Positions 41,231 through 50,999 of a stretch of DNA of 64,000 bases are shown piece after piece. The notes under the pieces were generated by a model. It saw only the letters and a list, made by a program, of their open reading frames with translations, was not told the DNA's origin and did no database searches. The first letter of the stretch is position 1. The number at the start of each line of letters is the position of its first letter. Source of the stretch: Aradus depressus (Eukaryota; Arthropoda; Insecta; Hemiptera; Aradidae). A program made the translations under genes and the position numbers. The stretch lies in assembly GCA_963662175.1 (NCBI GenBank), contig OY759221.1:24043027-24107026 (forward strand). Direction: 5' to 3'.

Positions 41231-41855
41231 TACTTACTTACTTACTTAACGCAGCTCTACAACCCGCTAACGAGTCTTGGCTTCCTCGAGCAGCAATCGC
41301 CAGGAGTCTCTGTTTTGTGCGGCTCCCATCCAGTTCTGGATCCCGATGTTCCTGGCGTCGTTAGTCACACAGTCCGACCACCGCAATCTCGGTCTTCCTA
41401 CTCTCCGCCTTCCGTGCAGGACTTCCGTCAGTAGCTTTCTTGGGATCGTGTCTTCGCTCATCCTGATAATATGTCCGGCCCACCTTAGCCTGCCCAGTTT
41501 TATCACTTTAGCCACATCTGGCTCTTTGTACAGGTCGTACACCTCCTGGTTGCTCCTACGCCTCCATTCTCCTCCAACGTACACCGGACCGTAAATCTTC
41601 CGGAGCACCTTCCTTTCAAATATTTGGAGGTCTCGATCTTCTGCTTTAGTAGTTGTCCAGGTTTCTGAGCCGTATGTGAGAACTGGGCGGATAAGAGTAT
41701 TGTACAGGACGACCTTCGTACGCCGGGCTACCAGGTTACTAGATAGATGCTTTTGAAGCCCATAATAACATCTATTAGCGCACATGATCCTCCTACTGGT
41801 TTCTGCTGATATTTGGTTGTCACTTACAACCTGTGAGCCGAGATAAGTGAACCCT
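41231..41855 (-). pseudogene. RTE-like LINE, RT C-terminus and 3' end
   Basis: Minus strand: GFTYLGSQVVSDNQISAETS, RRIMCANRCYYGLQKHL, VLYNTLIRPVLTYGSETWT, FERKVLRKIYGP, LGRLRWAGHIIRM, GRRRVGRPRLRWSDCV, ending EEAKTR and stop at 41267. This is the thumb/C-terminal region of RTE-type elements. The open frame runs on upstream to 41935, but its first ~25 codons are D-repeat DNA, so that start is an artefact. The 3' end is a short (TAAG)n tail at 41231-41247, as RTE elements often have. No palm motif is included, so it is 5'-truncated. Confidence 0.85.
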
Positions 41856-41955
41856 AGAATCTCATAAGGACTATTTTCTATTGATTTCGAGGCAAATCGG
41901 TCACAGAGAAGGGGTGGATTAGGGGGAGAGTTCAAAAACCCTAATAACTACTGAT

Positions 41956-41962
<7 letters not shown>
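41856..41962 (+). repeat. D-family piece joined to E6
   Basis: Essentially the same as 30364-30467, including the junction to (AAT)n and E6. The RTE copy inserted or recombined exactly at its left side. Confidence 0.6.
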
Positions 41963-41988
<26 letters not shown>

Positions 41989-42430
41989 TTATTTCCGTTA
42001 AACCAATACACGGTAAAAGGGATACCTCAAATGAATTTATACTTTAAGATAGCTTATAGATTAGATTTATAACTACTTGAGTCTAACACATCAATGATTA
42101 GAAGTAATAACAAAACTATTAAAAAAAGTAAAATGAAATTAGTAAAAACTGAACAAATAAATACTTAAAATTATATGAGTATATAAAAAAAATTAATACA
42201 AGATACGTTCATAATAAGTAGACACTTTTCAATTTAATAAAAATTAAGATAGGTAACTATTTTTCAAAGAAAATTCTTCGGAAGTGTCTTTATCCCCCAA
42301 CGATGTTTCGGGACGTTCTTACGTCCCGTCATCAGGTCCCAATGTGGCGAGATATAGAAAAGAAAGAAAACAATGTAACTATAACAATATATGAAAAATA
42401 ATATATATATAATTAGTCAATTATAAATGA
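41962..42430 (-). repeat. E6 repeat
   Basis: (AAT)n at 41959-41986, then the standard body. Hammerhead-like core on the minus strand, 42305-42335: CTGATGA - C - GGGACGT aaga ACGTCCC - GAAA, a perfect 7-bp helix II. Confidence 0.7.
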
Positions 42431-42749
42431 ATGTATGAAAATGTCTAAAATAAAAAATATATATATAGTGGGTCAAAAAATTATTCATACACTCAGTCCT
42501 TTGGGCGAAAATACTTTTAATAATGTATTGAACATGAAACAGCTAGTGATAATGATAACAAACAACATTCCGCATCAATTCAGGCATGTGCAGAAAATCA
42601 GAAACCCGTACAATCCAATTAATAACTAAATTTGCAAACCTTATGAGCAAAAAAATGAAATGAATTATGAAATGAATTTGTTTGGAGAGAAAAGGAGGGA
42701 TATTTATCTATACCAAAATGATTGGTATAAGAAAGTTCCTTTAAGTTGT

Positions 42750-42900
42750 TTATAAGAAGAGGCCGAACTGTTCATGCGGCGGCACTGAGACTGCAGAAGA
42801 TGTGGTCCTCGAATATTATCCTCTGTACGACCAAGCTAGGTTGGAGCTGATTCAAGGCACTGGTGACAAGAGACCAGCTACCTAGTATTCAGCTAAGGTT
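42750..42900 (+). pseudogene. R1/I-type LINE C-terminal zinc-knuckle tail
   Basis: The forward frame reads KRPNCSCGGTETAEDVVLEY then YPLYDQARLELIQG. C-x-C-G-x-x-E-T-x-x-x-V-x-x-x-C/Y-P-x-Y-x-x-x-R is the cysteine-histidine knuckle at the end of R1-like ORF2 proteins; here the His is Asp and the last Cys is Tyr, so metal binding is lost. Upstream 42431-42750 is AT-rich; a transposon-like end 'tagtgggtcaaaaaattatt' starts near 42468 but no partner end is seen. Confidence 0.7.
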
Positions 42901-44084
42901 AATATAATAGTATCAGGTTGAGTAAAAGTCTGTAAACAAATGACGTCATTGAGGTACATGCGCAGTGCTTCGCGCATCTCGACCGACCACGGTTCCAAGG
43001 TGATAATATTGTTTAGATTTGAAGTAGCTGCCGTCTGTGATCTTAAAAAAATATTTTTTTTTTTTCATAAAGAAAGAATTTTTTTAAGAATTAAATACTT
43101 AAACAAAAGTAGTGTATTGTTTCAAAAAAAAAAATAAAAATAAAAAATTATTACTTATAAAAAAAATAATAATAAAATTGAAAAAAAACCATGAAGTAAA
43201 AGGAGTTTCAGATTTTTATTAATTTGTAGTAGGTACCTATGTAGTAATATAGTTTAAAATAGGTATAGTAATAGTTATTATATTAGGTGTAAACTATAAT
43301 TATAGGTATTTAATGTAAAGTATATTAATAGGTAGTTCTACGTGTATTAGGTATATGTATTATTAATGTATGTACATATGTATTTAATAACAATAACTGT
43401 AATTGTTTAATGTATGTGTATAAATAAATTTATAATAATATCTTTACCAATGTGACGCATATTTTTTTATTCCTAACAAATACCTAGTCAACAGCTACTT
43501 TCAGACTTTTAAACATTCCGGAAAAAATTGTCGTGTCGGTTTAATTGTTACAAATTTATAATTATGATTTTCAGATTCAACACAAAAAAACTCGGTTTTA
43601 TGGTATTTTTAATTTTCTTGTATGAGCAATAGCTTTCGAGATATTGGTTTTTGAAAGTTGCATCCTATGTAAAATCAATTGGAAGTTGATTTATCGAGAC
43701 CTCAGTCTGAAAAGCGGGTGAAGAGTGAGGGCGACCTTGAAGAAGCGCTAAGTAAACAAACACTTTTACTCAACCTGTACTATTATATTAACTATATAAA
43801 TTGTATTCAGCCGATTTGTCTGCTCCTGGTGGGAACAGAAGCAGGCTATATAAGACGGGCTAGGGACGACCCGATCGGTGCACATTGTTCCACTGATGCC
43901 ACAGTCCCTCAGTAATCCCTTCATCCCTTCTCATATAACAGGGCGATATTGCTTTATTGCAAGGTGCACCCTTCTTTAAAACTAAATAAATAAAGGAAGG
44001 GTATAAGAAAATTCTGAGCTCATAGGTTTTCACATTATCCTGGCCCCTGGGACTTAGTATCCATCCCTGGTAAAGACGGTCCAG
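42901..44084. other. No recognised gene
   Basis: AT-rich from 43040 to 43480 with many A runs; a more balanced block 43680-44060 has open frames on both strands but no domain. Confidence 0.4.
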
Positions 44085-44670
44085 GAATATTGCATGTGCA
44101 ATACAACATGTGCAATACATTCAGGTACCCGTTCAGTCACAGTCAGGTTCCTGTCCAGCCAGAGCATGAGTCTATCATAATTGAATGCTCACGGTTCAGT
44201 CTAATCACCATCCTGTTTCAGTCCAGTCACAGTGCAGAATATTGCATGTGAACATTCAGGTTCCCGTTCAGTCACGGTCAGGTTCCTGTCTAGCCAGAGC
44301 ATGAGTCTATCATAATTGAATGCTCACGGTTCAGTCTAATCACCATCCTGTTTCAGTCCAGTCACAGTGCAGAATATTGCATGTGAACATTCAGGTTCCC
44401 GTTCAGTCACGGTCAGGTTCCTGTCTAGCCAGAGCATGAGTCCATCATAATTGAATGCCACGGTTCAGTCTAATCACAATCCTGTTCCAGTCCAGTCACA
44501 GTTCAGAATATTGCATGTGAACATTCAGAGTCCCGTTCAGTCACAGTCAGGTTCCTGTCCAGCCAGAGCATGCGTCTATCATCAATTGAATGCTCACGGT
44601 TCAGTCTAATCACCATCCTGTTCCAGTCCAGTCACAGTTCAGAATATTGCATGTGAACATTCAGGTTCCC

Positions 44671-44894
44671 AACTTCTAAGTTGAGAAACGCGGACATATT
44701 GTGGAAACTTGTAATAAATAAATAAAACAAACTTATTTTTGAAATATTGTCTATTCCACTACAGATAGAAAGATTCCACTAAAGTTCATAACTAGACCTG
44801 ACGATGGTATAAAGCCGAAACCGGTAGTTATATATGTATATATATATTTAGTGGAATAGACAATATTTCAAAAATAAGTTTGTTTTATTTATTT
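44671..44894 (+). mobile_element. Fold-back PLE-HHR element in the satellite
   Basis: Flanked by a perfect 12-bp duplication attcaggttccc (44659-44670 and 44895-44906). Arms 'aaacaaacttatttttgaaa', 'tattgtctattccacta' and their inverse enclose a hammerhead. A 12-bp duplication is longer than expected for cut-and-paste transposons and fits target-primed retrotransposition. A half-arm of the same kind occurs at 48764-48800. Confidence 0.8.
44787..44831 (+). ncRNA. Hammerhead ribozyme, core intact
   Basis: CTGACGA (44798-44804) - T - GGT ataaa GCC (helix II, 3 bp) - GAAA - CCGG (helix III) - TA - GTTAT. Position 7 is C, which the family tolerates. Helix I can pair GT(T) with (G)AC next to the core and, with a bulge, GTTAT with ATAAC at 44789-44793. 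Confidence 0.65.
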
Positions 44895-45027
44895 ATTCAG
44901 GTTCCCGTTCAGTCACAGTCAGGTTTCTGTCCAGTCAGAGCATGAGTCTATCATCAATTGAATGCTCACGGTTCAGTCTAATCACCATCCTGTTCCAGTC
45001 CAGTCACAGTTCAGAATATTGCATGTT

Positions 45028-45615
45028 GCACTTTGTTTACTTGGTACTACATCATGCTGATTTTTTTTTTTCACTGATACTCCCGGTACTGCACTGAAGG
45101 CGCCGCATGTGGATCAACCTTTACAATCCAGTCCAGTCGCAGTCCGGTTCCAGTTCAGTCGGTGTCTGGTCTGGTGTTAATCAGTCTTTAAGCCCCAGAA
45201 TAACCCCCTTCCCTTACAGACAGACAGAAGACAGAATCATTAGTTAACTGTTCACGGTAGAACCCAACCTGAACCAAACTGTAGAGAATCAACGCTCTCA
45301 TTAGATAGAGTGTGTGTCTAACGAGAGATATATGTAGCTCTATCCATTCTAGTTCTTTTATACTTACAAAAGGTCCTGTTTTTCCTCCATTTTAAGCTTA
45401 AATGGAGAGGAAAATTGTAAAGAATATTTTTTATAAAATGAAAAATGTATTAGTAACTGTTATATATATTTTTTTTCCATTAACAACTGCGTACACCGTA
45501 AAAACATTTCTTTACCATCTAAAAAAAAAAATGTAATAATAAACGACGAAAAAAAGTAAAATGTAACCGAAGAAGCAGTAAAAAGTGAAAACGCCTGTTG
45601 TTGCATGTGGTGTCT
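45028..45615. other. No recognised gene
   Basis: Apart from the CAGTCC-rich satellite relative (45125-45175), nothing recognisable. Confidence 0.4.
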
Positions 45616-46040
45616 AATAATAATAATAATAAATGTATTTCCGTTAAACCAATACATGGTAATAGGATAGGTCAAAAGAATTTATACTTTAAGATAGCTT
45701 ATAGATTAGATTTATAACTACTTGAGTCTAACACATCAATGATTAGAAGTAATAACAAAACTATTAAAAAAAGTAAAATGAAATTAGTAAAAACTGAACA
45801 AATAAATACTTAAAATTATATGAGTATATAAAAAAAATTAATACAAAATACGTTTATAATAAGTAGACACATTTTTCAATTTAATAAAAATTAAGATAAC
45901 TATTTTTCAAAAACTCTTCGGAAGTGTCTTTGTCCCAACGATGTTTCGGGACGTTCTTACGTCCCATCATCAGGTCCCAATGTGCAAGATATAGAAAAGA
46001 AAGAAAACAATGTAACTATAACAATATATGAAAAATAATG
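45616..46040 (-). repeat. E6 repeat
   Basis: (AAT)n at 45617-45635 and the standard body. Hammerhead-like core on the minus strand, 45944-45973: CTGATGA - T - GGGACGT aaga ACGTCCC - GAAA. Confidence 0.7.
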
Positions 46041-47004
46041 GTAACAAATCACCAAATTAGAGAGCCATTAAATGCAACACAAGGTTAACTATGGATTTTT
46101 TTTTTTTTTTAAATTAACAAGAAAATAAGTTGGGATTTTTTTAATAACTTTTGAACAAATCTAGACTTTTTTACTTTTACCTGATTTTTGGTTATATTAC
46201 ACTTTTTTCATATTCGAGTTCGTTTATTTTTAATTTATTTATTTATTTTTTTTTTCGATTATTTCAATAACAAACCGATACAGTTCATATTTTTTTTGAA
46301 ATCGTCTTTCTAAGCCCTATAATTTCATAGCCCCCTCATTAATGGATTTTGTTTCCTTTTGATTTTTAGAAACAATATGGCGGCCAGTCCGCCATTTTTT
46401 TTCAGGTATGTCAATTAGAATACTACGACGAATCAAATGACATATAAATAATTAAAATCAATCGTGTCGTCAGGACTCATCGAAGGAACAAAGAGTACTT
46501 TCATACAAATTGTGAAACGTAATATTGCTACAAATAATATTGACTTTATTGCTACAATATTTACAACTGTACTCGATATAATAACAAGAATATAAAATAG
46601 GCTATTTGGTTGTCTTGTTTAGTACTAATTTGATCTAGAGGCATGGGTTGCGTGCGCATTATCTATGACCTTATGACCTAACAAGGATCGATTATTGTGA
46701 ACAGTGGCATTCCAAGAATTTTTCGTAAAGCCAGGACGAGCTTCTTACATTTTTTATCAATTTTCCCCTGGATGAACAAAAAAATTATGACTTTTCAGAC
46801 GAAAACTTTTTTCCCCCTTTTTTTTTTTTGACCTTAACCCATCAAGGCCGAGAATTTTTAAAAAAATTCAATTTCGAATATTTTGCAATATGAGAAAAAT
46901 ACCGACACAATATTGAAAATGGCGTAACATATTATGGCGTAACTAAGGACTAAGTCCAATCCAATTCCTTTCCTCTTCTTTCTGCTCATAGAGTATCCAG
47001 TTTA
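46041..47004. other. No recognised gene
   Basis: T-rich runs near 46090, 46245 and 46815; no domain or known repeat. Confidence 0.4.
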
Positions 47005-47330
47005 GTTGCGAAATCGGCCGGAGGGAAGGGGGACCAGAGGAGGGAGTCTCCACTCAAAAACCATATCTGCTGATGTATTGAATGTATCGACACAAAATTT
47101 AATATGAGTTTCAGAAGCCCTTATATAAGTGAACTATTGGTTCTTAGCCCAAACGGTCAATTGATTTTGGAGAGAGAGCGAAAACTTAATTGAATAATTC
47201 GTGCTGGGGAAGTACACTGCCTGTTCGTTTCATCATATGTAAGACTTACACTATTTTGCGGAAAACTGGTAGGTGCCGTCTTTGAGGAGTTTTAAATTTA
47301 AATATAAAATTTTATGTCGATACATAAAAG
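47005..47330. repeat. D-family repeat, then a reverse D piece
   Basis: 47010-47235 is a forward D with the 'cgtgctggggaagtacactg' terminus; 47270-47325 is a reverse module ('aaattttatgtcgatacat'). Confidence 0.6.
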
Positions 47331-48101
47331 AAAAAGCGTTTTTTTTGTATAAAAAGTGTTCTAAAGTCAAAATTTTTCATTTATCGTTGTATTTGCTCTT
47401 CTGAATACAACGTAAATTACAGAATATTAATAGAATTTCACTTTTATTTATTTTCTGCAAGTACCGTTAATATTATTTATAACAAGTGTTTCGCATTAAT
47501 ATGTAATTTAATTATCAATCTCTTTAATACAATGGTTATACAGAGTAGTATGGTTACAGAATAGATAAATCACAAGTTTATTTCATGTAGCAAGGGTCGG
47601 TGGTAGCTAAAGTAACACACGTACACCTGACACTGTATCGAATTCAAGTGTCTAGTAAAAGTCCACCCCAGAGATTTACATCCATCTGTCTCATCACATG
47701 CGTTACGTTAAGGCAGGGAATAGGTTACTGACGTCATCATTACCCCCCCCCCTCCTGCATTAGTGACATCATTGAGCCCCCCCCCACCCCCCCCCCCCCC
47801 CGGGCTGCCGCATCTCTTGCATTTGCTTTGTAACACAAGGAAGTATAACCGCAAAGGAAAAAAAAAACAAAAATGAAAATTAAATTTTTTTTTTGTCTTA
47901 TCGAATAATGGGAGCGAATAATATGTGCAAACTGTCGGTCAATTGCCCATTCGAAAATCGTTGGGGGCAGTTTTCGTACTATTATCCGGCTAGACCCTTC
48001 GACAGGTTATGTCCACATTGGGTTTTGATTTTAAATATGAAATTTCATATCGATGCATACTATCATATCACTGTACTTAACGAGCGAATAGACGTTTTCA
48101 C

Positions 48102-48167
<66 letters not shown>

Positions 48168-49230
48168 AGTATTCTAATGAGTGAAGGAATAATACGAGTA
48201 TGTCCCCTACCGGATCTATAATGCCCAATATGGTCGGGTATGGTGTATAACGGATGTGGTTAGAGATGAGTGGAGGTCCGTGTTGCTGTCACTCAGCACC
48301 CTGCACCCAGTGCCCTGCGCATCCAGAACCCACCCTCCATGAACTTGTGACCTCCCTCATCCCTATATCTATACCTGATGAATTTTATATATTTCAATAG
48401 ATATCCCCACCCCCATCTGACCCATGTCACATTGATTATTCATCCACCAGTGTATAGCAAGTCCTCCCCTCTTGTCAAATTGAACAGTAAAACGTACTTC
48501 AGCAGCGTATATAGCACGTTACATCGTGTTGGGACTCAACTGAACTTGCTAAATGCAATTGAAACGTAATCAGTTACGAATGAAATGTTTATTTGTATTA
48601 TATTTTATTTGTATCAATTATAAAATAGATCGTCGATTACAGAACGAATTGGGGACATATATAGTTCCGATAGTAGGTTATAATCAAATATCCATTGAAA
48701 AAAAGTAAGGAAAAACAAGAAAAAGTTGGTGTAATGCCAAAATCAATAGTTTTTTGTTTAACACATTTTTGTGGAATAAACAATATTTCAAAAAACAAAT
48801 TTTAGTCCAGTCCGCAGGTATGGAAAAAGGGGCGTGCCTTACAAAAGGTGCGGTACAAGATTTTTTGATTTGTGTATGTTGGTACCAAGATGGAAAAACC
48901 CGAATTTGCTTTCAAAACCGACCTCGGTACAACTTTTGGCAACCGAAAAACCACAAAATTTTACGACTTTTTCAGTTTTTTTCGAAATAACTCAGAAATG
49001 TTCGACTTTAGAGATTTTTATATCATGTAATTTTTTTAAGAAGATTAAATTCTCTGCAATTTGCATTCACAAAACTTGTTTGTAGAATGAATAGTGAGCG
49101 CGCTATAGCTTCCCAAACATTGACAATTTCAATCTTTTCAAGTTCCCCCAACCCCCTTCCCCCTCTACAATGTATCTACGGACTGGACTATTTTGTTTTA
49201 TTTATTTAAGTCTGTATCACATTAACACTT
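47331..49230. other. No recognised gene; long homopolymers
   Basis: C-rich blocks at 47746-47756 and 47777-47802, each next to a 'gtcatcattac' / 'gacatcattgagc' motif. An uninterrupted A run of 63 lies at 48104-48166, with a reverse D module just before it. A half PLE arm is at 48764-48800. Open frames at 48378-48569 and 48754-49085 carry no recognisable domain. Confidence 0.45.
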
Positions 49231-49584
49231 TTTGAGGGCGCCGGTAGCTCAGTGGTATGCGTGCTTGACTTCTGAGCTCAAGGTTGTGGGTTCGTAGCCC
49301 GACCGAGGCCCTTAGTTTATTTTATCTGGGAGGTAAAATAAACTTAAGCACGCCGTCCTTCGGATGGGACGTTAAGCGATGGTCCCGAGCCTGTACGATG
49401 TCAGGTACTCGTTAAAGACCCCTGCCCTAGGTGAATAAAAATTTAGGGTAGGCAAAATTTAGGACTCCCACAGTAGAGTCGGGCTCATGTCCACCAGAGT
49501 GACGATAGAGCGCTCTGGTAGTAGGCGATATGACCTCGTAGTTAAAGCCCGGGCATGAGTCATAAAACCTAACCTAACCTAACC
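49231..49584 (+). mobile_element. SINE1, full length, reference copy
   Basis: Perfect 10-bp target-site duplication attaacactt (49221-49230 and 49585-49594). The tRNA-like head has A box TAGCTCAGTGG (49245-49255) and B box GGTTCGTAGCC (49289-49299). The ~250-bp body includes the palindromic 'gagcgctctggtagtaggc' region and 'aaagcccgggcatgag', and the 3' end is CCTAACCTAACCTAACC. Both promoter boxes look usable by RNA polymerase III. Confidence 0.95.
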
Positions 49585-49856
49585 ATTAACACTTCTATTT
49601 TCAAAACACCTCCAGTTGTTGACCCACAACTGAATTACAATATGTCTAAATATTTTATTTATTTATTAACTTTATAGGATGCACTTTGAAAATGTGCAAC
49701 ATCCCCCGTTGCATCTGCAGCGATCGGTGGTCGTCCCTACCCCGTCATATTGTTTCTAAAATCTTGTTTTTGTCGCGTATGAATCGTCACATATTATTCC
49801 CTAACGAACTGAATAATTTCTTCTTATCTTATATTCCCTCACCTTAAGCGGGTTCA

Positions 49857-50152
49857 TAGGTTAGTTAGTTATTATGACTCATGACCGGGCTTTAGCTTTG
49901 AGGTCATATCGCCTACTACCAGAACGCTCTTTCGTCACTACTTTACTATAGGAGTCGTAAATTTTGCCTACTCTAAATTTTCATTCACCTAGGGTAAGGG
50001 TTTTTAACGAGTACCTGATATCGTACAGGCTCGGGACCATCGCTCAACGTTCCGTCCGAAGGATGGCTTGTTTAAGCCTTAGCCGGGTTTCGAACCCGCG
50101 ATCTTGACCTCAGTAAGCAAGCACGCATACCACTGAGCTACAGGCGTCCTCT
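49857..50152 (-). mobile_element. SINE1 copy, left member of an inverted pair
   Basis: Tail 'aggttagttagttattatg' to head 'gagctacaggcgtcctc'. It lacks ~30 bp next to the B box ('gtttaagccttagccggg'). Confidence 0.8.
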
Positions 50153-50850
50153 TCGAGTTCGTAGATATCCAACTGGTTATTTCCTACCTTCAAAATGTAA
50201 AGTTAAGCCGCCAAGGATGTGAGAAAGATGAGACGAGACTTAACCCCATCTCAAGTAAGTTGAGTAGGTACCCAGGTACCCCTTTGAGGCGGTAAGAGGC
50301 TTTGTCTACCTTGGGTCGTATGTCGACAACTTTGTCAACGTAGGTGGATTGAAGGACTTTAGTGACTCACTCCGAGGTCTACATTGACTAAGTCGCGACT
50401 CCTGAGTATGAAGCAACTCGTGTACAGGATACTAGTGATTTACCTGGTGACACATTGTTCAAGACATGAGCACTCAAGATGGAAGAGGAACGGTAGAGGA
50501 AAAACGATGTACTTCAAACAATATACGGGCTTGATAAATAAGTGCAACACAGGTAATTCATAATTCCTGGTTAAAACTTCGTATAAACTCAAAAACATGT
50601 TTTTTCAAAAGAACATTTTAATTTCTACAATCTTTCTGATATTTAATAGCATCCTGCTCAACTTACTTGAGTGGGGTTGTCTCGTCTCATCTTTCTCACA
50701 TCCTTGGCGACTTAACTTTACATTTTGAAGGTAGGAAATAAGCAGTTGGATACCTAAGAACTCGAAGAGGACGCCGGTAGGTCAGTGGTATACGTGCATG
50801 CTTACTGAGCTCAAGATCGCGGGTTCGAGACCCAGCTAAGGCTCTTAATT
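50060..50850. repeat. Inverted duplication containing SINE1 heads
   Basis: 50085-50265 and 50648-50835 are reverse complements over ~180 bp. Each arm consists of the SINE1 head plus unique DNA ('cctcttcgagttcgtag', 'ggatgtgagaaagatgagac', 'caagtaagttgag'). The spacer is about 380 bp. Because non-SINE DNA is shared, this is a true inverted duplication rather than two independent insertions. Confidence 0.8.
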
Positions 50851-50899
50851 TATTTTACCTGGGAGGTAAAGTAAACTTAAGCACGCTGTCCTTCGTTTA
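50766..50899 (+). mobile_element. SINE1 5' part, right member of an inverted pair
   Basis: Head 'gacgccggtaggtcagtggt' and B box 'gggttcgagaccc', cut after 'cacgctgtccttcg'. The loss of the 3' part marks one breakpoint of the duplication. Confidence 0.75.
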
Positions 50900-50999
50900 A
50901 TAGCAATTTGACAAAATTCGCTAACTATGCTTTGAATTTGATTTATTTTGTAGGTAAATAACCAAAATAAATGTATTGTACATTTTTGGGGCGTCATAA

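Larger units (their letters stand above)
44085..45027 (+). repeat. ~135-bp satellite array, about 5 units, interrupted once
   Basis: The shared landmark 'cagaatattgcatgtgaac' recurs at 44235, 44370, 44504 and 44640 (spacing 134-136 bp) and, after a 224-bp insertion, near 45012. Units contain 'gttcctgtc(c/t)agccagagc' and 'ggttcagtctaatcacc' and are made internally of CAGTC-rich submotifs. A related CAGTCC-rich stretch continues at 45125-45175. No coding sense. Confidence 0.9.

Noticed and set aside
41856..41935. N-terminal ~25 codons of the 222-codon frame ending at 41267
   Set aside because: This DNA is D repeat, also found at 30364-30440 without the LINE, so it is not part of the LINE protein.
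42468..42510. Tc1-like terminal repeat 'agtgggtcaaaaaattatt'
   Set aside because: It resembles known ends, but no inverted partner or transposase was found nearby.
49236..49310. Functional tRNA gene
   Set aside because: The A and B boxes are present, but the sequence does not fold into a full tRNA with acceptor pairing and is the head of a repeated SINE.
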